Source of the DNA: Methanomicrobiaceae archaeon UBA436
GTDB lineage: Archaea > Halobacteriota > Methanomicrobia > Methanomicrobiales > Methanoculleaceae
Length of the DNA: 7,162 nt
Assembly: GCA_002497965.1 (NCBI GenBank)
Contig: DAFR01000019.1
Coordinates: 18,918 to 26,079, forward strand
Reading direction: 5' to 3'
Within the stretch, counting starts at the first letter, position 1, and the number at the start of each line of letters is the position of its first letter. The position numbers and the translations under genes are program-made. Below are positions 1-5,974 of the stretch, one piece after another. The notes under the pieces are model-generated. The model was not told the origin of the DNA. It ran no database searches and was given only the letters and a program-made list of their open reading frames with translations.

Positions 1-1157
1 TCGGGGTAGTTCGGCGGGCTGAACATCCCGGCCATGAAGAGACCGTGCTCCTCGTAGTCCGGAAGCCGCTTCCGAAGCCCGGTCGTGTAGACCGGGCCAG
101 CGTATGGGTCGACGGCGAGGCGGTGCCAGTGCACCTCAGCCTCGTCAACGGAGAAACGCCTGCAGAAATCGAGTAGCATCTTCTTCTCAAAGTCTTCCGG
201 GAGTTGGCCTGTGAAGTAGGACGCAAGGTAAACGATCTGCTCGCCGTACCACTCAAGGGGGGCAAAGTTGGTGTGCGAGACAACCGCACCGTATGGGGCC
301 TTATCCTTCATGTTCAGCCAGTATATCCCATCGGTAACGTCACGGTCGAGCGCCAGGGTCATGCAGGCGGCACCCTGGTAGGGAACTGGGGGGATATCCA
401 GACAGGCAAGTGTTGCGGTTGCCTGGGGTGGGAGGGTCGATACAACAGCGTCGTAAGATTCACCGTTTACGAGCCAGGCTTCGCCATCCCGCCGGATCTC
501 ATCAACAGGCGTCTCGGACATTATCGATGCACCCTGTCGAGCCGCCGCCGCCTCGAGCCGCGCAATGAAGTGCTGGAATCCTCCCTCCAGATAACCAAGC
601 CGCTCCCCTCCGACACCCCGGTCGGATCTGATGGCGATGCGGGATATCAGCCAGGCCGCCGAGACCTCCCCAGCCCGGTCTCCGAACTTGCTCTTCAGGA
701 GCGGTTCAAAGAACGAGGCATAGAGCCCTGGCCCCAGGTTGTCAAGGATAAAGTCCCTCGCGGTGACCTCGTCGAGCGCTGCCACGTCAAACCGGCGGGA
801 GCGCAGCGTCAGCAGCCCCAGGCGGGCCTTCTCGATGAGCGTGAGGTGGGGGTAGCGCAGGATCTCGGTCGGGGTGGTGAGGTGGTGGACTACCCCGTCG
901 ACGTAGTAACCGGTGGTCCCTTTGAGCCATACCAGTCGGTCGATAACCCCGAGATTCTTGAAGAGGGCAAGCAGCGCAGAATCTCCGGCAAAACAATGGT
1001 GGTAATACTCCTCGATCCAGTAGTTGCCGATCCGGTAGGATCCAAGGCATCCTCCCAGAACAGGCCTTCTCTCGAAGAGATCTACCTCATGTTCCCCGAT
1101 TAGTTCAAGTGTCGAGACCAGACCGGATAAACCTCCCCCCACAACGCAGATCTTCAT
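1..1157 (-). CDS. FAD-dependent oxidoreductase, protoporphyrinogen oxidase / amine oxidase-like (C-terminus cut off)
   Basis: I translated this frame by hand: 385 residues from ATG at 1157 to the window edge without a stop. The N-terminus MKICVVGGGLSGL is a Rossmann FAD-binding strand with GxGxxG at residues 7-12, followed by an acidic ribose-binding residue (E29 in LFERR) and the GGCLGS segment at 35-40. The last visible part, FMAGMFSPPNYP (374-385), resembles the C-terminal FAD motif of the HemY/amine oxidase family, so perhaps only 40-60 residues are missing. There is no signal peptide or clear membrane span, so it is probably cytoplasmic or peripheral. The start is supported by a GGGGTGA Shine-Dalgarno at 1161-1167, three bases upstream. 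It is divergent from cetZ. The substrate cannot be read from sequence; haem, carotenoid or isoprenoid oxidation and UDP-galactopyranose mutase-like chemistry are alternatives. The family is secure, the exact function is not. Confidence 0.85.
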   Translation of the reverse strand, partial: MKICVVGGGLSGLVSTLELIGEHEVDLFERRPVLGGCLGSYRIGNYWIEEYYHHCFAGDSALLALFKNLGVIDRLVWLKGTTGYYVDGVVHHLTTPTEILRYPHLTLIEKARLGLLTLRSRRFDVAALDEVTARDFILDNLGPGLYASFFEPLLKSKFGDRAGEVSAAWLISRIAIRSDRGVGGERLGYLEGGFQHFIARLEAAAARQGASIMSETPVDEIRRDGEAWLVNGESYDAVVSTLPPQATATLACLDIPPVPYQGAACMTLALDRDVTDGIYWLNMKDKAPYGAVVSHTNFAPLEWYGEQIVYLASYFTGQLPEDFEKKMLLDFCRRFSVDEAEVHWHRLAVDPYAGPVYTTGLRKRLPDYEEHGLFMAGMFSPPNYP

Positions 1158-1186
1158 TGATCACCCCTGTACATGAAAGGTATAAG

Positions 1187-1209
1187 AGTAGTTTTTGATA
1201 AAAACTTCT
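1187..1209. promoter_or_regulatory. Palindrome in the divergent promoter region (operator candidate)
   Basis: GTTTTT (1191-1196) and AAAAAC (1200-1205) form a perfect inverted repeat around GAT. The symmetry extends outward through A1190-T1206, a T-T mismatch, G1188-C1208 and A1187-T1209, giving 9 matches in 10 pairs. On the minus strand the same bases read TTTTTATC, a weak TATA-like box that would start transcription near 1170, just upstream of the Shine-Dalgarno of the FAD oxidoreductase gene. A regulator bound here would therefore cover that gene's promoter. Symmetry in AT-rich DNA can arise by chance, so this is only a candidate. Confidence 0.35.
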
Positions 1210-1227
1210 AACTCTGTATGCATGGTC

Positions 1228-1236
1228 TTTATACAT
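1228..1236 (+). promoter_or_regulatory. TATA box for the cetZ operon
   Basis: TTTATACAT is close to the archaeal TATA consensus and lies in the AT-rich divergent gap. Using the usual 25-27 nt spacing, transcription would begin near 1257-1260. That gives a leader of about 22-25 nt, just long enough to include the Shine-Dalgarno GGGTGTGA at 1268-1275, six bases before the cetZ ATG. A second AT-rich box at 1244-1253 (GATATATTTA) would place the start near 1275, inside the Shine-Dalgarno, and is less likely. No purine-rich BRE stands out. Confidence 0.5.
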
Positions 1237-1281
1237 AAGCATGGATATATTTAATTAGGCAATATAAGGGTGTGAAACTAG

Positions 1282-2454
1282 ATGAGGGTCTTCTTCATAG
1301 GATTCGGTCAGGCCGGGGGCAAGGTCGTCGATATGTTCATCGAACAGGACAAACGGTCTCAGACCCAGAGTTTCAGGGGCATCGCAGTAAACACAGCACG
1401 AACCGACCTGATGGGGCTCAAGCATATCGAGCTCAAGGACCGGCTGCTTATCGGCCAGACGGTGGTGAAAGGCCACGGTGTCGGCACCGATAACGTGACC
1501 GGCGCGCGGGTGACTGCCGATGAGATCGATTCCATTATCAATGCCATCGATTCACGCGGCACCCACGATATCGACGCCTTCGTCATTGTAGCCGGTCTTG
1601 GTGGCGGAACCGGTTCGGGTGGTTCGCCTGTTCTTGCCCGCCACTTAAAGCGCATATACCGGGAACCGGTCTATGCGATCGGCATCCTGCCCGCCCCCGA
1701 AGAAGGCCGACTATACTCGTATAACGCTGCCCGTTCCCTGAGCACCCTGGTGAACGAAGTGGACAATACATTCATCTTCGATAACAGCGCCTGGAAAAAT
1801 GAGGGCGAGAGTGTCAAGGATGCCTATTCAAGACTGAATGACGAGATTGTCCGGCGGTTCGGCGTGCTCTTCCGGGCGGGTGAGGTCGGCAAAGCAGGTG
1901 TCGGTGAGATGGTTGTGGATTCAAGCGAGATCATCAATACCCTCCGGGGCGGCGGCATCAGTTCTGTCGGTTACGCCATCAGCGAGAAAGTCAGTCCGCG
2001 CACAAAGCAGCAGAAGAAGAGTCTCTTCTCCGGCCTGACGCGCAGCAATAAGGATAAGACCGAGCAGGTGCTGACAGGTGAGGACAAGTCAGCAAAGATC
2101 ATCGCTCTTGTCAGGCGGGCCATGCTCGGGCGCCTCACCCTGCCCTGCGACTACTCGACGGCTGAACGGGCTCTTGTCCTTCTCGCCGGCCCGCCAGAGG
2201 AAATGGACCGCAAGGGCGTGGAGAAGTCAAAGAGCTGGGTTGAGGAGAACATCGCCGGCGTTGAGGTGCGTGGCGGGGATTACCCTGTGCAGAGCGACTA
2301 CATCGCGGCAGTGGTGGTCCTCGCGACGATCGGCAACGCTCCCCGGATTACCGAACTCCTTGAGACCGCAAAGTCCACAAAGGAAGAAGTCCTTAAGTCA
2401 AAGGAGAAGCGTACGACCATGTTCGACGATGGAATTGAACCTTTGTTTGAGTGA
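1282..2454 (+). CDS. cetZ: CetZ-type tubulin/FtsZ-superfamily GTPase
   Basis: This 390-residue protein has the hallmarks of archaeal CetZ cytoskeletal GTPases. The N-terminus MRVFFIGFGQAGGK carries the T1 nucleotide loop (residues 8-14), and GLGGGTGSGG at 105-114 is the tubulin signature T4 loop that binds phosphate. VVDSSE at 211-216 fits the T7 catalytic loop, with D213 and E216 spaced as in the DxxE of alpha-tubulin. The conserved CetZ C-terminal domain follows (GRLTLPCDYSTAERALVLLAGPP, about 283-305; RGGDYP, 330-335). CetZ proteins polymerise with GTP in the cytoplasm and act in cell shape and motility in haloarchaea, whereas division mostly uses FtsZ1/FtsZ2. Length is normal for the family. 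A charged linker (about 361-378) ends in FDDGIEPLFE, reminiscent in position of the FtsZ C-terminal peptide. The start has a Shine-Dalgarno at 1268-1275. It is the first gene of a two-gene unit. Confidence 0.95.
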   Translation: MRVFFIGFGQAGGKVVDMFIEQDKRSQTQSFRGIAVNTARTDLMGLKHIELKDRLLIGQTVVKGHGVGTDNVTGARVTADEIDSIINAIDSRGTHDIDAFVIVAGLGGGTGSGGSPVLARHLKRIYREPVYAIGILPAPEEGRLYSYNAARSLSTLVNEVDNTFIFDNSAWKNEGESVKDAYSRLNDEIVRRFGVLFRAGEVGKAGVGEMVVDSSEIINTLRGGGISSVGYAISEKVSPRTKQQKKSLFSGLTRSNKDKTEQVLTGEDKSAKIIALVRRAMLGRLTLPCDYSTAERALVLLAGPPEEMDRKGVEKSKSWVEENIAGVEVRGGDYPVQSDYIAAVVVLATIGNAPRITELLETAKSTKEEVLKSKEKRTTMFDDGIEPLFE

Positions 2455-2467
2455 GGGAAAGGCTATT

Positions 2468-3559
2468 ATGGAGAAGGCAAGCATCGTAAGGTGGTTTATC
2501 CTTCTGCTGGCACTCCTCTGTGCCGTGCAGGGGGCATCGGCGTTTAACATTAAAACCGAGACCATCAACCCTGCCACCGGCCCACTCGAGTCGGGGCAGC
2601 AGGTGACCGCACGCTACGTGCTCACCTATGATATGGCCACCACGGGCGACCTGAGCGATGAGACGTTCGAGTTGAGCACGGGGCTGCAGAATCCAGCCTG
2701 GGACATCACCGTCTATCGCGATGGGATTGCCGTCTACACCACCAAAAAAACCGGTTACTATCCCGTTCTGACGGAGTTTGAGATATCGTACGGTGAGGGC
2801 GACACCGAACTGGATATACAGTTGCGCGGCACCGTCCCCTCGAGCACGACCGGGCAGGTTCTGATAATCAAGATCGAGCACCTGCGCGGCAGTGATGTGA
2901 AAGACTCCCATTCGGTGAGCCGTGATGTTGTGAGCGTGGCCGATATCAAGGGTGCGCTTGACGCCCAGCAGCAGCGCCTCAAGGACCTGAAGACCGATAT
3001 GGATGCAAAGGCGGCAGAGGGCGTGGACATATCTGAGGTTCAGGCAAAGTATAATGCTGCAAGCAGTGCGCTCACCAGCGCCGCATCGGCAGGGCCAGCA
3101 CAGGCAAAATCTTACATCGACACCGCGAAGTCGAATATCGATGAAGCGATCAAACTCCTGGACAAAGCATGGGCGGAGAAGGCGGTTGCCGATACCGGTG
3201 CGGCAATCGAGTCGCTTGACGGGATGATAAACTACTTTGTCGAGAACAGGTCCATGGGGAGCGATCCGCAGGTTGTTGCCATCATGACCAAGCGCGAGAG
3301 CGCCGTCCAGTTCTACACCCAGGCACAGGACTACCTGAACGCCGGCAACTACGCAATGGCGCGCTCAAAGGCTACGGACGGCATGAACAGGGCAAACGAG
3401 GCACTGGCAGACGCAACCGCGCTCCGGGAGAAGATCGGTGAGGGGTTCAGCCTCAGCGGCAACCTCCTCCTCTACATCGGGATCGGGGTTGCTGTAGTTC
3501 TTATCATTGTGGGTGTTGTGCTGCTCCGGAAGAGGAAGCGCTGGGACGAACTTGGATGA
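2468..3559 (+). CDS. Secreted single-pass membrane protein with predicted coiled coil, partner gene of cetZ
   Basis: I do not recognise a named family. The start is ATG at 2468, 13 nt after the cetZ stop, with purine-rich GAGGG and AAAGG upstream; the open frame running back into cetZ is an overlap shadow. The 363-residue product begins with a Sec signal peptide (hydrophobic 9-20, cleavage likely after ASA at 23-25). Residues 26-157 are rich in beta-strand-forming Thr/Val/Tyr and suggest a beta-sandwich domain. Residues about 160-325 are rich in Ala, Gln, Lys and Glu and look helical, probably coiled coil, with a TPR-like tract (AQDYLNAGNYAMARSKATDGM, 286-306) and one N-glycosylation sequon, N260-R-S. 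A membrane span follows at 332-353 (LLLYIGIGVAVVLIIVGVVLL), then a short basic tail RKRKRWDELG in the cytoplasm. Expected topology is outside domain, one anchor, inside tail. Co-transcription with cetZ suggests a shared process. Confidence 0.85.
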   Translation: MEKASIVRWFILLLALLCAVQGASAFNIKTETINPATGPLESGQQVTARYVLTYDMATTGDLSDETFELSTGLQNPAWDITVYRDGIAVYTTKKTGYYPVLTEFEISYGEGDTELDIQLRGTVPSSTTGQVLIIKIEHLRGSDVKDSHSVSRDVVSVADIKGALDAQQQRLKDLKTDMDAKAAEGVDISEVQAKYNAASSALTSAASAGPAQAKSYIDTAKSNIDEAIKLLDKAWAEKAVADTGAAIESLDGMINYFVENRSMGSDPQVVAIMTKRESAVQFYTQAQDYLNAGNYAMARSKATDGMNRANEALADATALREKIGEGFSLSGNLLLYIGIGVAVVLIIVGVVLLRKRKRWDELG

Positions 3560-3575
3560 GATCATTGACCCTCAG

Positions 3576-3621
3576 ATCATTTCCCCACATCTTCTTCCAC
3601 ACACCCCCTTCTCACACCTTT
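3576..3621 (+). terminator. G-free pyrimidine-rich tract after the cetZ operon (possible termination zone)
   Basis: From 3576 to 3621 the plus strand contains no G at all, only C, T and A, beginning 17 nt after the stop codon of the second gene. Archaeal transcription tends to end at T-rich, unstructured stretches, so this may be where the operon transcript ends. The longest T-run is only TTT (3580-3582 and 3619-3621), which is weak. Further T-rich patches follow at 3675-3682 and 3693-3697 (TTTTT) and could serve as backups. A direct repeat GATCATT lies just upstream at 3560-3566 and 3575-3581. Confidence 0.3.
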
Positions 3622-3623
3622 GC

Positions 3624-3645
3624 AAAAAGGGTTGGTTCACCAACC
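3624..3645 (-). terminator. Hairpin plus T-run, terminator-like on the minus strand
   Basis: Read on the minus strand, GGTTGG (3645-3640), loop TGAA and CCAACC (3635-3630) form a perfect 6-bp stem. It is followed by C and then TTTTT (3628-3624). This is the layout of an intrinsic terminator. The nearest minus-strand gene ends at 4274, about 630 nt upstream in transcription, so this either ends a very long 3' untranslated region or a separate minus-strand RNA. Archaea do not strictly need hairpins for termination, so function is uncertain. Confidence 0.4.
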
Positions 3646-3802
3646 ACAACGCAACCTGCCCTTTCGCCGCATCTCTTTGTTTCTAAGTGACGTTTTTGCC
3701 CTGAAACTGGCCTTTGCCCCCGGGGGCTAAAATAGATTACAAACATTTTGCGAGGCTGGGTGTTGACGGATGTACAATGTTTGAGTCGAGAAAGATTTTT
3801 CA

Positions 3803-3960
3803 GAAGTGGGCGGTGTGTCCGCGAGAGCAGCCGGGTGGCAGGGGTGTTTAATGGCAGACGTTTACCAGGACACGCAGGAGACAGGGGGGACGTGCCGTCC
3901 CCCTCCCCATCAGCCCTACCGCCGGTTACAACGATTCCCCATCGATACACTGTCCGGGGA
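3803..3960 (+). repeat. Structured intergenic repeat, copy A
   Basis: This copy shares six blocks, in the same order and orientation, with copy B about 258 bp downstream. They are GAAGTGGGCGG (3803-3813); a block from CCGCG at 3819 through GCCGGGTGG to GGTGTTT ending at 3849; GACACGCA (3869-3876); a G/C hairpin; GGTTACAACGA (3924-3934); and TTCCCC ... CCGGGGA (3935-3960). In the core, GCCGGGTGG to GTGTTT, 17 of 20 bases match copy B. The hairpin is perfect: GGGGGACG (3885-3892), loop TGC, CGTCCCCC (3896-3903). Similarity may extend to about 3980. No coding role is evident; a dispersed repeat or non-coding RNA domain is possible. Confidence 0.5.
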
Positions 3961-4058
3961 TGGCATCTCTCTGGCGTCTTAGCGAAACCATTCGGGAAAT
4001 TCCATTCCAGTTCCGTGCACGGCCATCGGGGCAATCGCCATTCACTGCCCGCCCCTGT

Positions 4059-4231
4059 GAAGGGGGGCGGGGGGAGGCCGCGGAGCGGCCGGGTGGTGGA
4101 GGTGTTTCCAGATGCTAAAACACTGTCACGGTGACACGCATAGGCGGCGGTGGGAGGAGAGATCGTCTCCCCGGTTCTCGGGGTAACGTAACGAGTTCCA
4201 GGCTTCCCCCTATAGCACGGTTTTCCGGGGA
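4059..4231 (+). repeat. Structured intergenic repeat, copy B
   Basis: The counterpart of copy A, with small insertions. Its blocks are GAAGGGGGGCGG (4059-4070); CCGCGGAGC and GCCGGGTGG to GGTGTTT (4078-4107); GACACGCA (4133-4140); G/C hairpins; GGTAACGTAACGA (4182-4194); and TTCCCC ... CCGGGGA (4204-4231). It is crowded with perfect hairpins: GGCCGC-GGA-GCGGCC (4076-4090), TGTCAC-G-GTGACA (4124-4136), CCCCG-5 nt-CGGGG (4169-4183), overlapped by the alternative stem GGAGA-5 nt-TCTCC (4156-4170), and GACAGC-CTCAC-GCTGTC (4230-4246). A strong 8-bp stem, CCCGCCCC (4048-4055) with GGGGCGGG (4064-4071), marks its left border. Weak similarity may continue to about 4257, close to the 3' end of the next gene. 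Confidence 0.5.
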
Positions 4232-4273
4232 CAGCCTCACGCTGTCAACGGCGTCCCGATGGAGAGGAGAGCA

Positions 4274-5962
4274 TCAGGTGGTCGTCCCAGCAGAGGCCCT
4301 CGAGAATACCTCGAGTATCCTGCTGCCGACCTTTCCGTCCCTGAAGAAGTAGTAGGCAAGCAACCTGTCTTTGTTCTCCCCGTATGAGAACCAGTAGTTC
4401 AACCTGCAGGTCTCCTTAACGTAACCGTCGAGTGCCGGGTAGGTATCAGCATCGTGAGTGACAACAAGGTCAAAGTTCCCGCTGTATATCGTCTCCTCGC
4501 TCACCTTCTGGCCATAGTAAGCGATTTTTGAACTCCGGTCGCCCCGGTAGTACCAGGGCAGCGGCCAGTAGGAATCGGTTGCTATTGCCACACGGTCGGC
4601 GGCATCGATCTTTGCAAAGAGCCACCGGAGGTCCTCGGAGTTCTGGACCTGAACTATGGGTTCGTTTATGTCTGCCGGTGTGAACGCCACGTGAAACGTC
4701 ATCGCGACCAGGAGGATGCTCGCCGCGACGGCGATTACCGCCTTCTTCGTTGTCATCTGATAGACCGCAACGAAGATCATGGGCAGAACCTGGTGGAGGA
4801 TCAGCCAGGGCACCTTCTCGCCGATGTAGGCGTATGCCGCAAGCGATAGAAGCATCCAGAATATGGCGAACCTTGCAAACTCCTTCTGCCGATCGATCTG
4901 CCGGATCTCCCCGCTCCCAGAGATTATCTCGCGAAGCCGCCCCCTCAGGCCCGGGGTCGCCACCTCCGGCGGCGGGGGCAGAGGGTCAGGGGTCTCTTCT
5001 TTGTCAACATTGTCAACATCAGTTACCCCGGTCTCACCGGGTTTCTCCATATCCCGTCTTCGCTCTCTCCAACTGGAGATTATGCCCGCGACATCGAAAA
5101 ACTGCAGAACCCCGACGATGGCAAGGATCAGGATCGGTACCTCGTAGAGGATGAAGAGCAGGATATAGAAGTAGGGCGGCCCCCCGATACGCTGCATCTC
5201 GTGCATCGCCGTCCAGTGTTCGATGGCCCGGAGCCACCAGTCCAGGGCCATCTCTGGATGGGCACCAAACGAGGAGTAAAAGGCCGTCGCAATACCGACC
5301 GCGACGACAACGCCGAGCACAAGATCCCTGACCCAGTGGGCCGGAAGCCTGACCTTCCCCGTCCAGATCAGGTAGATGAGGTATAACCCGAAGATCAGGA
5401 TAACGATGGGCATGTTCTCCTTGGCAGACATTCCCAGCCCTATCGCTGTTCCAGCGAGCAGGGCATACCTTGTCTGCCCCCGCTCAAAGTAGTAGAGCAG
5501 AGCGACAAGGAGCAGCATCGTAAAGAAGACTATAAAGATATCGTTCCGCAGGAACCGCGAGAAGTAGACCATGTTCGGCGATACCGCAAGGAATAGCGCC
5601 GCTACCAGGGTCTGTTTCTTATCCAGGTAGCCGAGCCTGTAGACGGGGTAAAGCAGTAGGAGAAGCAAGCTGCCAAACAGCGCAGGGAGGAGCCTTCCCG
5701 TGAGATCGGAATCACCAAGGAGCGAAAAGACCCCGGCTGTCACGTAGTAGAGGAACGGCCCATGATACATGGGATCGTAGATATACGTCCCGTCAGTCAG
5801 GAGATTGTAAGCAAACCACGCATGAACGGCCTCATCGTGGTGGAACAACTTTAAGTCAAGAGCATAAAAACGAAGGGCAACTGCAGCCAGAAATATGAGG
5901 AGGAAAACCACCTCTAATGAGAGATTTTCACGGACCCTCGCCGTGAACGCAGCGGCCTTCAC
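4274..5962 (-). CDS. agl23: Agl23-like (TIGR03663) multi-spanning membrane protein, glycosyltransferase-39/GT-C superfamily
   Basis: The 562-residue product is a polytopic membrane protein with a GT-C layout. After the first span (about 17-35) comes the loop motif LFHHDEAVHAWFAYNLL with D43-E44, the usual acidic pair of dolichyl-phosphate-sugar-dependent transferases, then YDPMYHGPFLYY (62-73) and a second acidic motif LRNDIF (138-143). About ten spans follow. GEKVPWLILHQVLP (381-394) and a soluble C-terminal domain (about 430-562) also fit the TIGR03663 family, named Agl23 for association with lipid-linked glycan flipping in archaeal glycosylation. Biochemical activity is not established by the motifs alone. 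A charged, proline-rich loop (297-357) lies between spans. The start is GTG at 5962 with a GAGGTG Shine-Dalgarno overlapping the rpsJ stop codon, 12 nt from stop to start, implying co-transcription with tuf and rpsJ. The stop TGA is at 4274-4276. Family assignment is from memory of the motifs. Confidence 0.85.
   Translation of the reverse strand: MKAAAFTARVRENLSLEVVFLLIFLAAVALRFYALDLKLFHHDEAVHAWFAYNLLTDGTYIYDPMYHGPFLYYVTAGVFSLLGDSDLTGRLLPALFGSLLLLLLYPVYRLGYLDKKQTLVAALFLAVSPNMVYFSRFLRNDIFIVFFTMLLLVALLYYFERGQTRYALLAGTAIGLGMSAKENMPIVILIFGLYLIYLIWTGKVRLPAHWVRDLVLGVVVAVGIATAFYSSFGAHPEMALDWWLRAIEHWTAMHEMQRIGGPPYFYILLFILYEVPILILAIVGVLQFFDVAGIISSWRERRRDMEKPGETGVTDVDNVDKEETPDPLPPPPEVATPGLRGRLREIISGSGEIRQIDRQKEFARFAIFWMLLSLAAYAYIGEKVPWLILHQVLPMIFVAVYQMTTKKAVIAVAASILLVAMTFHVAFTPADINEPIVQVQNSEDLRWLFAKIDAADRVAIATDSYWPLPWYYRGDRSSKIAYYGQKVSEETIYSGNFDLVVTHDADTYPALDGYVKETCRLNYWFSYGENKDRLLAYYFFRDGKVGSRILEVFSRASAGTTT
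5001..5018. repeat. Perfect 9-bp tandem duplication inside the Agl23-like gene
   Basis: TTGTCAACA occurs twice head to tail (5001-5009 and 5010-5018). Read as protein on the minus strand it contributes to the VDVDNVDK stretch at about residues 314-321 of the charged loop. This looks like a local slippage duplication in a fast-evolving linker and has no evident function beyond lengthening the loop. Confidence 0.6.
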
Positions 5963-5974
5963 GCCGCACCCACC

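Larger units (their letters stand above)
3560..4273. other. 714-bp intergenic region between convergent genes, hairpin-rich, no convincing gene
   Basis: Open frames exist here on both strands (about 128 and 140 codons), but they are rich in Arg, Ser, Pro and Gly, have no recognisable motif or Shine-Dalgarno, and run through hairpins and repeats, so I reject them as genes. What the region does hold is: the G-free tract (3576-3621); a terminator-like hairpin (3624-3645); a 12-bp palindrome GCCCCCGGGGGC (3716-3727) followed by an AT-rich island (3728-3749); two diverged copies of a structured repeat; and a 10-bp palindrome CCGTGCACGG (4013-4022) between the copies. I see no tRNA, rRNA, CRISPR array or transposase remnant. 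Confidence 0.7.

Noticed and set aside
204..1103. 299-codon open frame on the plus strand
   Set aside because: It is antisense to the FAD oxidoreductase, whose translation has clear family motifs; this frame shows none and is a GC-rich shadow.
2078..2467. Upstream in-frame extension of the membrane protein gene into cetZ
   Set aside because: The extension overlaps the conserved CetZ C-terminal domain in another frame; ATG at 2468 is followed at once by a proper signal peptide and has upstream purine-rich bases.
2519..2521. Possible lipobox cysteine (C18) in the signal peptide of the cetZ neighbour
   Set aside because: The residues before it are A-L-L, lacking the small residue at -1 expected of a lipobox; cleavage after ASA at 23-25 fits better.
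3612..4034. 140-codon open frame on the minus strand in the convergent gap
   Set aside because: No recognisable domain, atypical composition, and it crosses the terminator-like hairpin and repeat copy A.
3748..4134. 128-codon open frame on the plus strand in the convergent gap
   Set aside because: Composition is Arg/Ser/Pro/Gly-rich with no motif or Shine-Dalgarno, and it runs through both repeat copies and several perfect hairpins. The copies are in the same frame only because 258 is a multiple of three.
3560..4273. CRISPR array or tRNA gene in the long intergenic region
   Set aside because: Only two diverged copies of a long element are present, not short regular repeats with spacers, and no T-loop GTTCRA or cloverleaf arms were found.
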